The position numbers and the translations under genes were made by a program. 64,000 nucleotides of DNA, taken from contig JAGUVW010000017.1 of the NCBI GenBank assembly GCA_020062665.1, forward strand, positions 121,658-185,657. The letters run 5' to 3'. The stretch is from Pseudomonadales bacterium (GTDB lineage Bacteria; Pseudomonadota; Gammaproteobacteria; Pseudomonadales; Ketobacteraceae). Below the pieces are notes generated by a model. The model was given only the letters and a program-made list of their open reading frames with translations. It had not been told where the DNA came from and ran no database searches. Positions 26,690-35,758 of the stretch are shown here, piece by piece (position 1 is the first letter of the stretch; every line of letters begins with the position of its first letter).

Positions 26690-27343
26690 TTGGCCTTTTT
26701 CCATACGTTATTTCCCAGGGGATGCGTTTTGTTCCAACGGTTGTATGTTATGAATGCTGGTTACGCGAAACGATTGATGGCCTTGCTGGCTGGGGTTGTC
26801 GGTCATATACCCAATGTAATCAGTTTTGCTATAGCAAAACTGTACGTGCACCGATTCCGGAGTGTGGGCGATAATTTTTCATTTGATCCGTTTGGTGTGT
26901 ATAGCTACGAAAGCATATCAGTTGGCGATAATGTAAATCTTGGTTATCGTCCTGTGCTTGTTGCAAGTCGCTCCTCGATCATCATCGGTAGTAATGTGAT
27001 GTTTGGTCCTCAGGTGACTGTTCGCGGAGGAAATCACAGAATTGATGTGATAGGTCGTTACATGTTCAGCATAAATGACAGCGAAAAAAGGCCACAGGAT
27101 GACCCTGGCGTGGTTATAGAAGATGATGTCTGGATTGGGACGAGGGCAATCATTCTGGCGGGCGTGAGAATAGGGAGGGGAGCTGTCGTGGCAGCGGGCG
27201 CTGTGGTAACCAAACCGGTTCAGCCATATGCGATCGTTGCTGGGAACCCGGCTAAACTCGTTCGCATGCGATGGAATGAGGGTGAAATTGAAGAGCATGA
27301 AAGACTGATATCAATGCGTGAGGAGTCAAAAAATTTTAACTGA
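26690..27343 (+). CDS. Hexapeptide-repeat acyltransferase
   Basis: Up to 217 residues of left-handed beta-helix acyltransferase (LbH, maltose/nodulation O-acetyltransferase group). Hexapeptide repeats start near ISVGDNVNLG and end with VVIEDDVWIGTRAIILAGVRIGRGAVVAAGAVVTK and IVAGNPAKLVR. It likely O-acetylates a sugar of the glycan from acetyl-CoA. The start is uncertain: the frame opens at a TTG at 26690, but the ATG at 26750 (MNAGYAKRLMALLAG) is also plausible. It overlaps the flippase gene by 26 bp. Confidence 0.85.
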   Translation: MAFFHTLFPRGCVLFQRLYVMNAGYAKRLMALLAGVVGHIPNVISFAIAKLYVHRFRSVGDNFSFDPFGVYSYESISVGDNVNLGYRPVLVASRSSIIIGSNVMFGPQVTVRGGNHRIDVIGRYMFSINDSEKRPQDDPGVVIEDDVWIGTRAIILAGVRIGRGAVVAAGAVVTKPVQPYAIVAGNPAKLVRMRWNEGEIEEHERLISMREESKNFN

Positions 27344-28661
27344 TAAATCAAACGATCGTGGGAAAAAAATTCTAGAAGGTATATTTGGTGGTCTAATGGG
27401 GAGGCTCGTGGCTCTCGCTGCGCCCTTCGCGGTGATGCCGGAGCTGCTGCGTTACTTGGGAGCGGAAAGTTTTGGTGTTTGGATGACGGCTGTCTCAATC
27501 ACGAGTGCAGCGCTCTTTCTTGATCTGGGAGTTGGAAATAGCCTCTTAACAAAATTGGGTGTTTCTTTTGGTCGAGAGGATTATATCAGTGCAAGAGGCT
27601 ATATTTTAGGCGCGTACAACATACTGATCAAAATTACGGTTGCTTTGCTGTTGTTGGTCCTTTTGGTTGTTGTTTTGTGTGTTAATGATGTTTTAAATTT
27701 TGGTGTAACGCCTCTCGGCAATCACGACCTTTATATAATCGCAATTTGTATGGCTGCGTTTCTTGTTGGTGTTCCTGCGTCGCTAATCCAAAAGATACTG
27801 TATGCGAGACAAATGGTGTTGCAGTGTAATCTCTGGCAGATTCTTGGCGCAATTTGTTCCGTGATTTCTTGCTATGTGGCAATTTGGATGTCCTTCTCTT
27901 CTTGGGCTGTTGTTCTTGCTTATTCCCTTCCACCAGTACTCGTAATGATTGTCGCAACCTTCGTATTTTTTAGTTCGAATCCCGCGCTTTTTCCAGACAG
28001 GCATGACGCTAGCCCGATATTGTTTGGCGAGCTGTTCGGTTTGGGAAAACGCTTTCTTTGTCTTGCCGTTATAACATCGGTTGGATTAAATATTGATAAC
28101 ACAATAATCGCGGCGACGCTTGGTTCGGAGTCGGTCACGGAATTTTCTGTGCCGATCAAGTTGGCATCCCTGCTCGGGCTCCTGGTTACAACGATGTTTT
28201 TGCCGCTATGGCCTGCAAATGCTGATGCCCTGGTTAGGAATGACTATGACTGGGTTCGACGCTCAACCATAAAAATGAGTACATTGGGGTTTGGGCTTGT
28301 TGCAGCGGTTGGGATTGTATTGGTAGTTGTAAGTAACTCTCTTGTTGAAATGTGGATGGGGCGATCGTTTGAAAACCAAGGTGTCGTGCTTGCAGGACAG
28401 TGTTGCTTGTTTGTTTTGATGGCTTTTACATCTCCTTTCAATATGCTCCTAAACAGTCTTTCGCGTGTTCGGATACAGATTGTCGCTTGGTTCCTGTTCT
28501 TGATATCAACTATTTCGGTAAAACTTTGGTTGGTTCCAGTGGTTGGATTTTGGATAATTCCTATTGTGACATCAGCGGGGTATATGGTTTTTATAATGCC
28601 ACTAGTAGTGTACGGCACGCGTGATGTTCTACATATTAAGTCCTCAAATTCAAAACCCTAA
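27318..28661 (+). CDS. wzx: Wzx-type polysaccharide flippase
   Basis: A 447-residue, very hydrophobic protein with about 12 predicted membrane helices in two blocks, the pattern of the MOP/Wzx superfamily. The start of the first block (FGGLMGRLVALAAPFAVMPELLRYLGAESFGVWM) is typical of O-antigen flippases. It would move the undecaprenyl-linked repeat unit across the inner membrane. The GTG at 27318 lies inside the preceding gene; an internal ATG at 27396 is an alternative but would remove part of the first helix. Confidence 0.87.
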   Translation: MRSQKILTDKSNDRGKKILEGIFGGLMGRLVALAAPFAVMPELLRYLGAESFGVWMTAVSITSAALFLDLGVGNSLLTKLGVSFGREDYISARGYILGAYNILIKITVALLLLVLLVVVLCVNDVLNFGVTPLGNHDLYIIAICMAAFLVGVPASLIQKILYARQMVLQCNLWQILGAICSVISCYVAIWMSFSSWAVVLAYSLPPVLVMIVATFVFFSSNPALFPDRHDASPILFGELFGLGKRFLCLAVITSVGLNIDNTIIAATLGSESVTEFSVPIKLASLLGLLVTTMFLPLWPANADALVRNDYDWVRRSTIKMSTLGFGLVAAVGIVLVVVSNSLVEMWMGRSFENQGVVLAGQCCLFVLMAFTSPFNMLLNSLSRVRIQIVAWFLFLISTISVKLWLVPVVGFWIIPIVTSAGYMVFIMPLVVYGTRDVLHIKSSNSKP

Positions 28662-29768
28662 ATGGCTGATCGGTATGAAGCGTCAAGAAATTCAGGGCGT
28701 AATATGAACAAGAAGTTAGGTATTGTCCTTGATTATAGGGCAGCATTCTTTTCCAGGACTAGTAATGCTAAGACGCTTTGCTCATTGCATGTGGATCGTT
28801 TGTGTTCCGCGTTTAGAGTTTTGGAGTGGGATGTCGAGCTCATTCATATGGTTGACCTATGTAATGGCGAACTGATAGACATGCCACTGATTATTACTTC
28901 GTCTGAAGATCAGTTCGGCCTGTACAAGAGATATATTGAATCGGTATCGCTGTCGCAAAAATTGGCAAATATAGTCATGGTGCCAAAATATGAGTTGGTA
29001 GTGGCTCATCACAACAAAATTTTGATGGAGCTAATCAGAAAAAGCATTTTCCCGGAACAGGCTAAGCAAATGGGTACCGTCTGTTTTGGGTGTTTGGAGG
29101 AGTTAACATATTCAAGGGTATCGCATGGAGTGTGGCCAAAAGTTTTCAAAAATTCTAGCGGAGCAGGGGCTCAGGGAGTGTTCCTTGCAACTGATTTTAA
29201 TAGCTTAAAAAGTATTGCTATGCGGAGATCCTTGACTTTTTTGTGGCCCGAATGGGTGTATGAGGTTCTGGCTAGAATTCGGAGGAAAGGCTATGTGCCA
29301 AGGTCGCTGTTCAGGAACGGCTTTATAGTTCAGGAGTTTTTTCCTGGCTTGACTTCAGACTACAAAGTGCTTGTTTATGGATCCAGGTTTTACATTGTAA
29401 AGCGATTGAATCGTAAAGGAGACTTTCGTGCCAGTGGCAGTGGTAAGCTTGTGTTCGATGGGTTGCCAGAGTCTGACGTCGAAAAAGTGTTGGATTTTTC
29501 GAAAAACTGCTTCGAAAGAATTCAATCACCAATTCTATCATTGGATGTTGCGTTGACTTTGGATGGCCCTGTTTTGATTGAATTCCAGGCGGTGAGCTTC
29601 GGGCCAAAGACGGCGGAGGCGTCTTCGGCATATTATGAATATGAAGATGGAGTATGGAGAAAAATAGAAGAAGCTTGTGATCTTGAGTTTGTTTTTGCGA
29701 AGGCTATAGTTGATTTTTTTGAAGGGCGATTGCCATTCGATAAAAACTCTAACTGGAGTATGAGCTGA
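28662..29768 (+). CDS. ATP-grasp fold ligase of unknown substrate
   Basis: A 368-residue protein (354 if started at the ATG at 28704). The middle and C-terminal parts look like an ATP-grasp enzyme: WPKVFKNSSGAGAQGV as a lysine/glycine loop, FIVQEFFPGLTSDYKVLVYGSRFYIVKR as the central strand pair, and SLDVALTLDGPVLIEFQAVS as the metal-binding Asp...Glu. Such enzymes join a carboxylate to an amine using ATP. In a glycan cluster with a dehydrogenase making uronic acids and a CapA-like gene two genes downstream, aminoacylation of a uronic acid or N-terminal peptide-like decoration is a reasonable guess. I recognise no close named relative. The ATG abuts the wzx stop. Confidence 0.72.
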   Translation: MADRYEASRNSGRNMNKKLGIVLDYRAAFFSRTSNAKTLCSLHVDRLCSAFRVLEWDVELIHMVDLCNGELIDMPLIITSSEDQFGLYKRYIESVSLSQKLANIVMVPKYELVVAHHNKILMELIRKSIFPEQAKQMGTVCFGCLEELTYSRVSHGVWPKVFKNSSGAGAQGVFLATDFNSLKSIAMRRSLTFLWPEWVYEVLARIRRKGYVPRSLFRNGFIVQEFFPGLTSDYKVLVYGSRFYIVKRLNRKGDFRASGSGKLVFDGLPESDVEKVLDFSKNCFERIQSPILSLDVALTLDGPVLIEFQAVSFGPKTAEASSAYYEYEDGVWRKIEEACDLEFVFAKAIVDFFEGRLPFDKNSNWSMS

Positions 29769-29770
29769 TT

Positions 29771-30946
29771 GTGAATCTTATATTTGTTTCCTCACTATGT
29801 TATCGAATGGCTGGAGCCGCGCAGGTAAGACACGTTTCGATTGTAGAATGTTTGGCCAGTGATCTGAACAATTATGTTCAGTTTGTAAATCTACGGGCAA
29901 AAAATGAAATTGAGTTCCGTGGGAATGTTCAAAAAATTTGCTTTCCATTGGGCCTGCAATCGCTTCCATGGAGGCTTGTGGCGCTCACATTCTTGATGCC
30001 CATGTTGTTGTTGGCTTGTTGGCGGGCGGGTCGCCAGAATTCGATAATAGTTTGTTATGACCGTGATCTCATGGTTCTAACCTTAGTTATGTGCTTGGCA
30101 AAGGTATTTGGTGTTCCTGTTGTTCATGAGTTAACTGAGTATCCATCAGAAGTCTTTCCTAAAAATTGGTATGGAAAAGTTTCACTATTTATATTCGAGC
30201 GAATTTTATTAAACAAGTTAAGTGGTGTATCTGTTATTTCTAGGTCTTTGTATCAGTACGTTGCGGTAAGGGTAAAAAGGATAGAGATTTTTATAATGCC
30301 TGCTATTGTTGACTCGCGGCGGTTTGAATTAATGGATAGCGCGAGTCGACAATCTGAAGGTAATTCGTTCAGGTTTACATATTGCGGATCTCTCAGCGAG
30401 GAGAAGGATGGAGTTTTGTCCATGATCAGAGCGTTCTCGGCTGTAAGCGTTCCCGCGGGTCTCGCTCTCGAATTACATTTATACGGCTACGGTAGTGATT
30501 TACAGGGTGCGCAGGTTCAGCATGAAATCGATGCACATTCATTGAACTCGAGAGTGTTCGTTCATGGTGTCGTCGATCATTCCAAGATACCGGATTTGAT
30601 GCAGTCAAGTGGAGCGCTATTGTTATGTCGGCCGGTATCCAAGCAGGCCAGCGGAGGATTTCCTACCAAGCTGGTTGAATACTTGGCGTCGGGTGTACCT
30701 GTTATCACAACCATTACGAGCGATATTGCCCGTTACTTGGTTGATGGAGTTGATGCATTTCTTTGTCCGCCAAATGATCCTGACCAAATTTCTAGAAGGA
30801 TGTCTGCTGTGATCAGTGATCTTGATGAGGCAATGTTGATTGGTATTCGTGGGCAAGATGTCTGTAGAAAATATTTTGATGTTGGAAGTAATACGGAAGA
30901 ATTGTTCCTTTGGTTACAGAATATAAGTAGAGCTAATGTCCAATGA
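29771..30946 (+). CDS. Glycosyltransferase, GT4 family
   Basis: A 391-residue GT-B glycosyltransferase. The N-terminal half has the nucleotide-free acceptor domain with VVHELTEYPSEVF. The C-terminal GT4 domain holds FTYCGSLSEEKDGVLSMIRAF, HGVVDHSKIPDLMQSSGALL and the FPTKLVEYLASGVPVITT donor-binding motif (Glu of the EX7E type). GTG start with GGAG upstream. It ends in a 4-bp overlap with the CapA-like gene. Sugar specificity cannot be read. Confidence 0.87.
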   Translation: MNLIFVSSLCYRMAGAAQVRHVSIVECLASDLNNYVQFVNLRAKNEIEFRGNVQKICFPLGLQSLPWRLVALTFLMPMLLLACWRAGRQNSIIVCYDRDLMVLTLVMCLAKVFGVPVVHELTEYPSEVFPKNWYGKVSLFIFERILLNKLSGVSVISRSLYQYVAVRVKRIEIFIMPAIVDSRRFELMDSASRQSEGNSFRFTYCGSLSEEKDGVLSMIRAFSAVSVPAGLALELHLYGYGSDLQGAQVQHEIDAHSLNSRVFVHGVVDHSKIPDLMQSSGALLLCRPVSKQASGGFPTKLVEYLASGVPVITTITSDIARYLVDGVDAFLCPPNDPDQISRRMSAVISDLDEAMLIGIRGQDVCRKYFDVGSNTEELFLWLQNISRANVQ

Positions 30947-32082
30947 GAATCGCTATCGCTGGAGACTATTTTGTTGAAAGATCACAATGTGTTCCGGTTA
31001 TTTCAGAAAGCTTGATAGATTTATTCAAAGATTGCAAGGCGGTGTTACTGAATTTTGAGGGGCCGATCGCCGAGAAACCCTTTTTTAGAAGAGCATTCAA
31101 GACTGGCCCTAATATTCGCCAAAACCCTAATTCCTTGTCGTACCTGAAGAATTGTGGTGTAACAGCAATCGGGCTAGCAAATAATCATTGCTTCGATTTT
31201 GGAGAGTCAGGAGTAAGCGAAACGTTGTCATTGGCGACGGATGCCGCGCTTGGCATTTATGGGCTTGTGAGAGATGGTGAGAACCATCCTTACGTTGTTA
31301 GTGAAGATAGCATAAATGTTTCAGTTCTCGGATATGCTGAAGAAGAGTGGTGTGGTAGCGGCAATTTAGAACCCAAGATAGCGTTGGATGATTTGGTGGA
31401 TATCTGTAGAGATATTAAGCGATGCGCCTTGGTCTCTGATGCAGTTGTTGTTGTGCTTCATGGGAATGCTGAGTATTGCAAGGTGCCTTCACCAATGCTG
31501 CAGAAACGCGCGAGGTTTATTATCGAAAGCGGGGCATCAGCGGTTGTTATTCATCATTCACATGTAATCGCAGGAATCGAAACTTGGTGTTCGCGCCCCA
31601 TTTTTTATGGTCTTGGTAACTTTCAATTTACCATGAAGTCTCCATCGCTTGATTGGTATGAGGGGCTTGTTGCTCTGTTGGATTTTTCAAGAGATGAGTT
31701 TGGAAATGTAAAAGTAAAGGCTGATTATGTTCCTGTTGTGCGAGATGCAGATACGCATGCCGTGGATATGGCTTCAGGTTGCCTTCGAAATCACATTGTA
31801 AATGAAGTTTGTGGTTTGTCTTTGTGCTTGTCATCATCATCTAGTATCGATGCGCAGTTTAAAGAATATTGTAAATCTGTGGAGAATAGCTATTTTCAAA
31901 TGCTTAACCCCTTCTATGGTCAATCGAGGCTTTTTCGTGTCGTTGGTTATCTATTTGTATCTTTTTATTTTATGCGCCGTAACCGTCAAGCGATGCTTTT
32001 GAATACGCTACGCTGTTCTTCGCATAGAGAAACTTTGCGTTGCTTGCTGACAGAGAGTATAGATTACGAGATCAAGTCCTGA
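30943..32082 (+). CDS. CapA/PgsA-family metallophosphoesterase-like protein
   Basis: A 379-residue CapA-family protein. IAGDYFVE, LLNFEGPIAE, LANNHCFDFGESGV, VVLHGNAEY and VIHHSHVIAG give the calcineurin-like metal-ligand series (Asp, Asn-His, His, His). CapA proteins serve poly-gamma-glutamate and some capsule systems, with a role in polymer transfer or amino-acid ligation. It lacks a signal peptide or N-terminal membrane helix, so it looks cytoplasmic apart from a hydrophobic patch near residues 325-345. Pairing with an ATP-grasp ligase suggests an amino-acid-containing glycan. Confidence 0.8.
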   Translation: MRIAIAGDYFVERSQCVPVISESLIDLFKDCKAVLLNFEGPIAEKPFFRRAFKTGPNIRQNPNSLSYLKNCGVTAIGLANNHCFDFGESGVSETLSLATDAALGIYGLVRDGENHPYVVSEDSINVSVLGYAEEEWCGSGNLEPKIALDDLVDICRDIKRCALVSDAVVVVLHGNAEYCKVPSPMLQKRARFIIESGASAVVIHHSHVIAGIETWCSRPIFYGLGNFQFTMKSPSLDWYEGLVALLDFSRDEFGNVKVKADYVPVVRDADTHAVDMASGCLRNHIVNEVCGLSLCLSSSSSIDAQFKEYCKSVENSYFQMLNPFYGQSRLFRVVGYLFVSFYFMRRNRQAMLLNTLRCSSHRETLRCLLTESIDYEIKS

Positions 32083-32101
32083 GGAGAACTGGCCGTTTAA
32101 T

Positions 32102-33442
32102 ATGCCGACATCAACTAAATTGAGCGTTGAGGAGACGGAAATTTCCATAGGAGCGAAACTATTTCCTATTAAGTACTCGATGATTTACCTATCGTGCAGC
32201 TTCCTGCTTTTTGTTTTTAGCCCTCTTTCGTCAAGTGTAGATAATATTGTTGAGTTGTCGGCATTTGTATCGTTGTCATATTTCCTGTTTTTTTTGGGCT
32301 TTTTTGTTTGTGTTGTGCCAAAAAGAAATGTGGTTTCGAACAGTCAGTTTGCTTTGCGCAACGGTGGATGGTTTGTCCGGGTGCTGATTGCTGTTGGTGG
32401 GTTGTATCATTTTGTGTGGGGCGTGAATCAGATATTTGATTTTGGTGGAGGAGGGGTTGCTGATGTGGTTGAGAGAATCTTCAATCCAGGGGAATCATAT
32501 AAAGACAAATTTGCAATTTTTGAAGATCGCGTTAATGAGGGCAGGGTTAACATAATAACCCAAGTATTGGTTGTTCTTAGTATTCTCTATGGCAGCTTTG
32601 TTCCTCTACTCGTTCTTTATTGGAGGGATCTTCGTTTCGGTCTTAAGCTTTTTTCTGTGTCGGCATTGTTTGTATATATAGCTTCTTTTCTTTATATCGG
32701 CACCCAAAAAGGTATAGGTGATGTGCTGCTCTATATGCTGGCAGGATGGTCGATTCTTCTATGTTCGGGAAAGCTTATGTTATCAAAAGCAGATAAGACT
32801 AAGATTTTGACATTGGGTTTGCTTGTCTTTCTTGTTTCTTTTTACTATATGGCAGTTAATCAGGCATCTCGTGCAGTAGAGTTTGGCATTTCTCAGTCCC
32901 TCATGTTTGGTGATACTTCAGGATCTTGGTTGGCGCACTGGTTTGGCGAGTATCTGGCGTATGGAATCTATACGGTACTCTCCTACCCTAGCCACGGCTA
33001 TCTGGGGTTGTCGCATAATCTTGGACAGGAGTTTTATTTCTCCTACGGAGCTGGTTTTTCACAGGCTTACGAGTCCTATCGCTACCAGTATTTTGGAGGC
33101 CAAAGTTTTTTCGATCTGACATATCCCGCTAGGACTGAGGTTGCAACCGGTTGGCCTGCTGGCATGTATTGGGCAACAGTGTTTCCTTGGCTTGCGTCGG
33201 ATTTGTCGTTTCCCGGTGTGTTTTTTTTCATTTTTTTAATCGGGTTTATATTTGGAGAAATTTGGCTTTCTTGTATAACGAGGCTGAGATTTCTCTCCGT
33301 TGTAGCGTTAGGCCAATTGTATATTTTTGTTGCCTTCATTCCAGCCAATAATCAGGTGCTTATGCAGAGGCAGGGGTTATGGGTAATCTCTACTCTTGTA
33401 GTGTTTTGGCTAATTGGCCTGTTCGCGAGGAAGAAGCTATGA
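32102..33442 (+). CDS. wzy: O-antigen polymerase Wzy-like
   Basis: A 446-residue protein with about 11-12 hydrophobic segments and one long periplasmic-type loop (about 300-365, with YPSHGYLGLSHNLGQEFYFSYGAG), the usual shape of Wzy polymerases. Wzy sequences are too variable for a firm family match, but position among wzx, wzz and glycosyltransferases supports it. A GAGGAGA ribosome site precedes the ATG by about 15 nt. It ends in a 4-bp ATGA overlap with the next glycosyltransferase. Confidence 0.8.
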   Translation: MPTSTKLSVEETEISIGAKLFPIKYSMIYLSCSFLLFVFSPLSSSVDNIVELSAFVSLSYFLFFLGFFVCVVPKRNVVSNSQFALRNGGWFVRVLIAVGGLYHFVWGVNQIFDFGGGGVADVVERIFNPGESYKDKFAIFEDRVNEGRVNIITQVLVVLSILYGSFVPLLVLYWRDLRFGLKLFSVSALFVYIASFLYIGTQKGIGDVLLYMLAGWSILLCSGKLMLSKADKTKILTLGLLVFLVSFYYMAVNQASRAVEFGISQSLMFGDTSGSWLAHWFGEYLAYGIYTVLSYPSHGYLGLSHNLGQEFYFSYGAGFSQAYESYRYQYFGGQSFFDLTYPARTEVATGWPAGMYWATVFPWLASDLSFPGVFFFIFLIGFIFGEIWLSCITRLRFLSVVALGQLYIFVAFIPANNQVLMQRQGLWVISTLVVFWLIGLFARKKL

Positions 33443-34515
33443 GCGAACGGATAACACAGCACTGTCTTGGGCTACCAGGTAGCGGTGGGCCGGCTGTCGC
33501 TTTGGACAGGCTTGTGAAGAACTCGTCCTACACTTACGGACAAATCAGACAACTCGCTCCGGCAGGAGGCATTAGCTTTCGATTGATCTGGTCCTTTATT
33601 AAGCAAATCAGACAGAATAAGCCGGATCTCATCCATATTCGCGGCCTCGGAGCCGAAGGTTTTCACGCTGTTTTGGCGGCGAGAATTGCAGGGGTGCGCA
33701 TAATCCTTGTGTCGATACATGGAACGCAGCGGGACTTGTTACGCTCGAAGGGAAGGTTGCGGGCGGTGGTAGTGTCCTCATTGCTAGAGCCATTAACGTT
33801 GATGATGGCAACTCATATTGCGACGGTTTGTGAATACGCAGAGGGTCGTGAGTTTCTGAATGCGTATCGTCACAAATTGGTTGGGGTTGTTCCAAATGGG
33901 GTTGAGGTACCAGAGGATGACCGCGCTGACAGGGCCGGCATTCGTAAAGAGCTTGGCATCCCGGAAGACTGGTCTGTAGGAATATGCGTTTCCCGGCTAA
34001 CTGTCGAGAAAGGCTTTCTAGTGTTGGCTGATGCACTCTTGGCTCTTGATGAGCGGGTGTGTAAGTTCGCGCTTATAGTAGTTGGTGGTGGGGATGAGGA
34101 CGGAACTATAAAAAATTGCTTCGATCGGCTGGTAAATATCCGGGTTTGTTTTGTTGGTCACCAGCTTGATACCGCACGTTATCTGTCAGCTGCGAATTTC
34201 TTTATATTTCCCACTTTGCATGAAAATCTGTCTAATGCTCTACTGGAGGCAATGATGCACCGACTTCCGGTAATTGCTACTGCTGTGGGCGGCAATGTCG
34301 AGGTTTTGAAGAAAGGGGGAGGTATGTTGGTTCCTTCAAATGATAGTGAAGCACTGGTTTCTGCAATATACAGCATGCTATCGAGTGCAGAGATTCGCTC
34401 GTCTCTTGGACGCGCCGCGAGAGAAAATGTCGAAAATCATTACACGATCAGTCAAATGGTTTCTGGCTGGGAGTCGTTGTATTCCAAGCTGTTGGGGATA
34501 GGTTTTGACAGCTAA
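33439..34515 (+). CDS. Glycosyltransferase, GT4 family
   Basis: A GT-B glycosyltransferase of about 358 residues. The donor domain has VPNGVEVPEDD, ICVSRLTVEKGFLVLADAL, VFVGHQLDTARYLSAANFFIFPTLHENLSNALLEAMMHRLPVIAT (EX7E motif) and a C-terminal helix. I start it at the ATG at 33439 with GAGGAAG upstream and a 4-bp overlap with wzy; the frame extends to 33379 inside wzy but without a start signal. Confidence 0.87.
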   Translation: MSERITQHCLGLPGSGGPAVALDRLVKNSSYTYGQIRQLAPAGGISFRLIWSFIKQIRQNKPDLIHIRGLGAEGFHAVLAARIAGVRIILVSIHGTQRDLLRSKGRLRAVVVSSLLEPLTLMMATHIATVCEYAEGREFLNAYRHKLVGVVPNGVEVPEDDRADRAGIRKELGIPEDWSVGICVSRLTVEKGFLVLADALLALDERVCKFALIVVGGGDEDGTIKNCFDRLVNIRVCFVGHQLDTARYLSAANFFIFPTLHENLSNALLEAMMHRLPVIATAVGGNVEVLKKGGGMLVPSNDSEALVSAIYSMLSSAEIRSSLGRAARENVENHYTISQMVSGWESLYSKLLGIGFDS

Positions 34516-35725
34516 CGCCGCCTGCTTTTTGGGATTTGCTGTCCCCAAGGAGGTTGCCGAAGACCTGTTTTCCCGGGACTTGTCACCAGCAGTTCAAACG
34601 CACAAATTTGGATGGAGTTTCGTGAGGGCTATCAACAGCAATTTCGATAAGCTCTTTTTGGTGTCTGCATGTCCCATTCAGAACTATCCTTTGGGGGACA
34701 AAATATTGTTCCGTGGAAAGCCGTTCTCTGAAAGTGGCATAGAGGGAACAATGATTGGCTTTGTTAATGTTTTGATCTTGAAACATTTGACGCGCCTTCT
34801 CTCCTGCTTGTTGCTGTTTCCGCGCCTTGTTTTCCGGGAAAGAATTGGGTTCCTATTCATTCACGGCATCCATAGTCCATTTTTGCTATTTGGAATACTG
34901 GTTCGGCTGTTTCGGGTCAAGGTTGTGGTCATAATTACCGATCCCCCAGGAGTGGTTTTACCAACAGATGGTTTTTGGACCAAGGCGTTTAAGAAAATTG
35001 ATGCGGGAATTATTCGGTTGCTGCTCAAGCATGTCAGTGGAGCTGTGTTATTGGCGCCTGGTCTGGTTGATTTGGTGGGGGAGCGGACGCCAACGTTGGT
35101 GTTCCCTGGCATTGCGAGTGCAGATTTTATTGAGGATGAAGCGTTCAGAATGGCTACATTTCGCAGGGATGTCCGAGATGGAGCCACGCTTAAGATTGTT
35201 TATGCGGGCGGATTGTTCCGAGCTTATGGCGTCGATCTGCTACTGGATGCGATGAGAATACTGGTAGATGCACCTGTCAGGCTCGAATTGTATGGATGGG
35301 GCGAGTTGGAAGATGAAATTAATGCACTGTCAAGAATGGATTCAAGAATTGTTTACGGCGGGTATCTAAGTAGTGATCAATTGAAGGAAAAGCTGCTGCG
35401 TGCAGACCTTCTGATAAATCCCAGGCCTCCAGACAGGGGAGCTGCCGCAATGTCCTTTCCATCAAAACTGATTGAATATCTTGCGGTAGGCCGACCGGTT
35501 CTTACTACTCGGATTAGCAGCATCCCGGAAAGCTGGAATCCATATTTTTTGTATATAGAATCCCCGACTGCAGCAGGTGTCTCTGCTGCGATTTCGCATG
35601 TGTTGAGTCTGGATTCAGTGTGGCTGGATAATTTTTCTCGCGCCGCTCAGGAGTTTGTATTGGTGGAGGCATCAGAGTTAAGCGTTGGCAAGAAAATAAA
35701 TCAATTTGTTGAAAATATTGCTTAA
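34505..35725 (+). CDS. Glycosyltransferase, GT4-like
   Basis: A 406-residue GT-B protein. The C-terminal half has KIVYAGGLFRAYGVDLLLDAM, LELYGWGELEDEI, VYGGYLSSDQLKEKLLRADLLINPRP and FPSKLIEYLAVGRPVLTT, the donor-binding side. The N-terminal half is hydrophobic in places (LTRLLSCLLLFPRLVF), suggesting membrane contact with the lipid-linked acceptor. The TTG start at 34505 overlaps the preceding gene by 11 bp and follows GGGGATAGG. Confidence 0.83.
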   Translation: MTANAACFLGFAVPKEVAEDLFSRDLSPAVQTHKFGWSFVRAINSNFDKLFLVSACPIQNYPLGDKILFRGKPFSESGIEGTMIGFVNVLILKHLTRLLSCLLLFPRLVFRERIGFLFIHGIHSPFLLFGILVRLFRVKVVVIITDPPGVVLPTDGFWTKAFKKIDAGIIRLLLKHVSGAVLLAPGLVDLVGERTPTLVFPGIASADFIEDEAFRMATFRRDVRDGATLKIVYAGGLFRAYGVDLLLDAMRILVDAPVRLELYGWGELEDEINALSRMDSRIVYGGYLSSDQLKEKLLRADLLINPRPPDRGAAAMSFPSKLIEYLAVGRPVLTTRISSIPESWNPYFLYIESPTAAGVSAAISHVLSLDSVWLDNFSRAAQEFVLVEASELSVGKKINQFVENIA

Positions 35726-35758
35726 AAACTTTGATCCTAAAAACATGGAGACAGTGCA

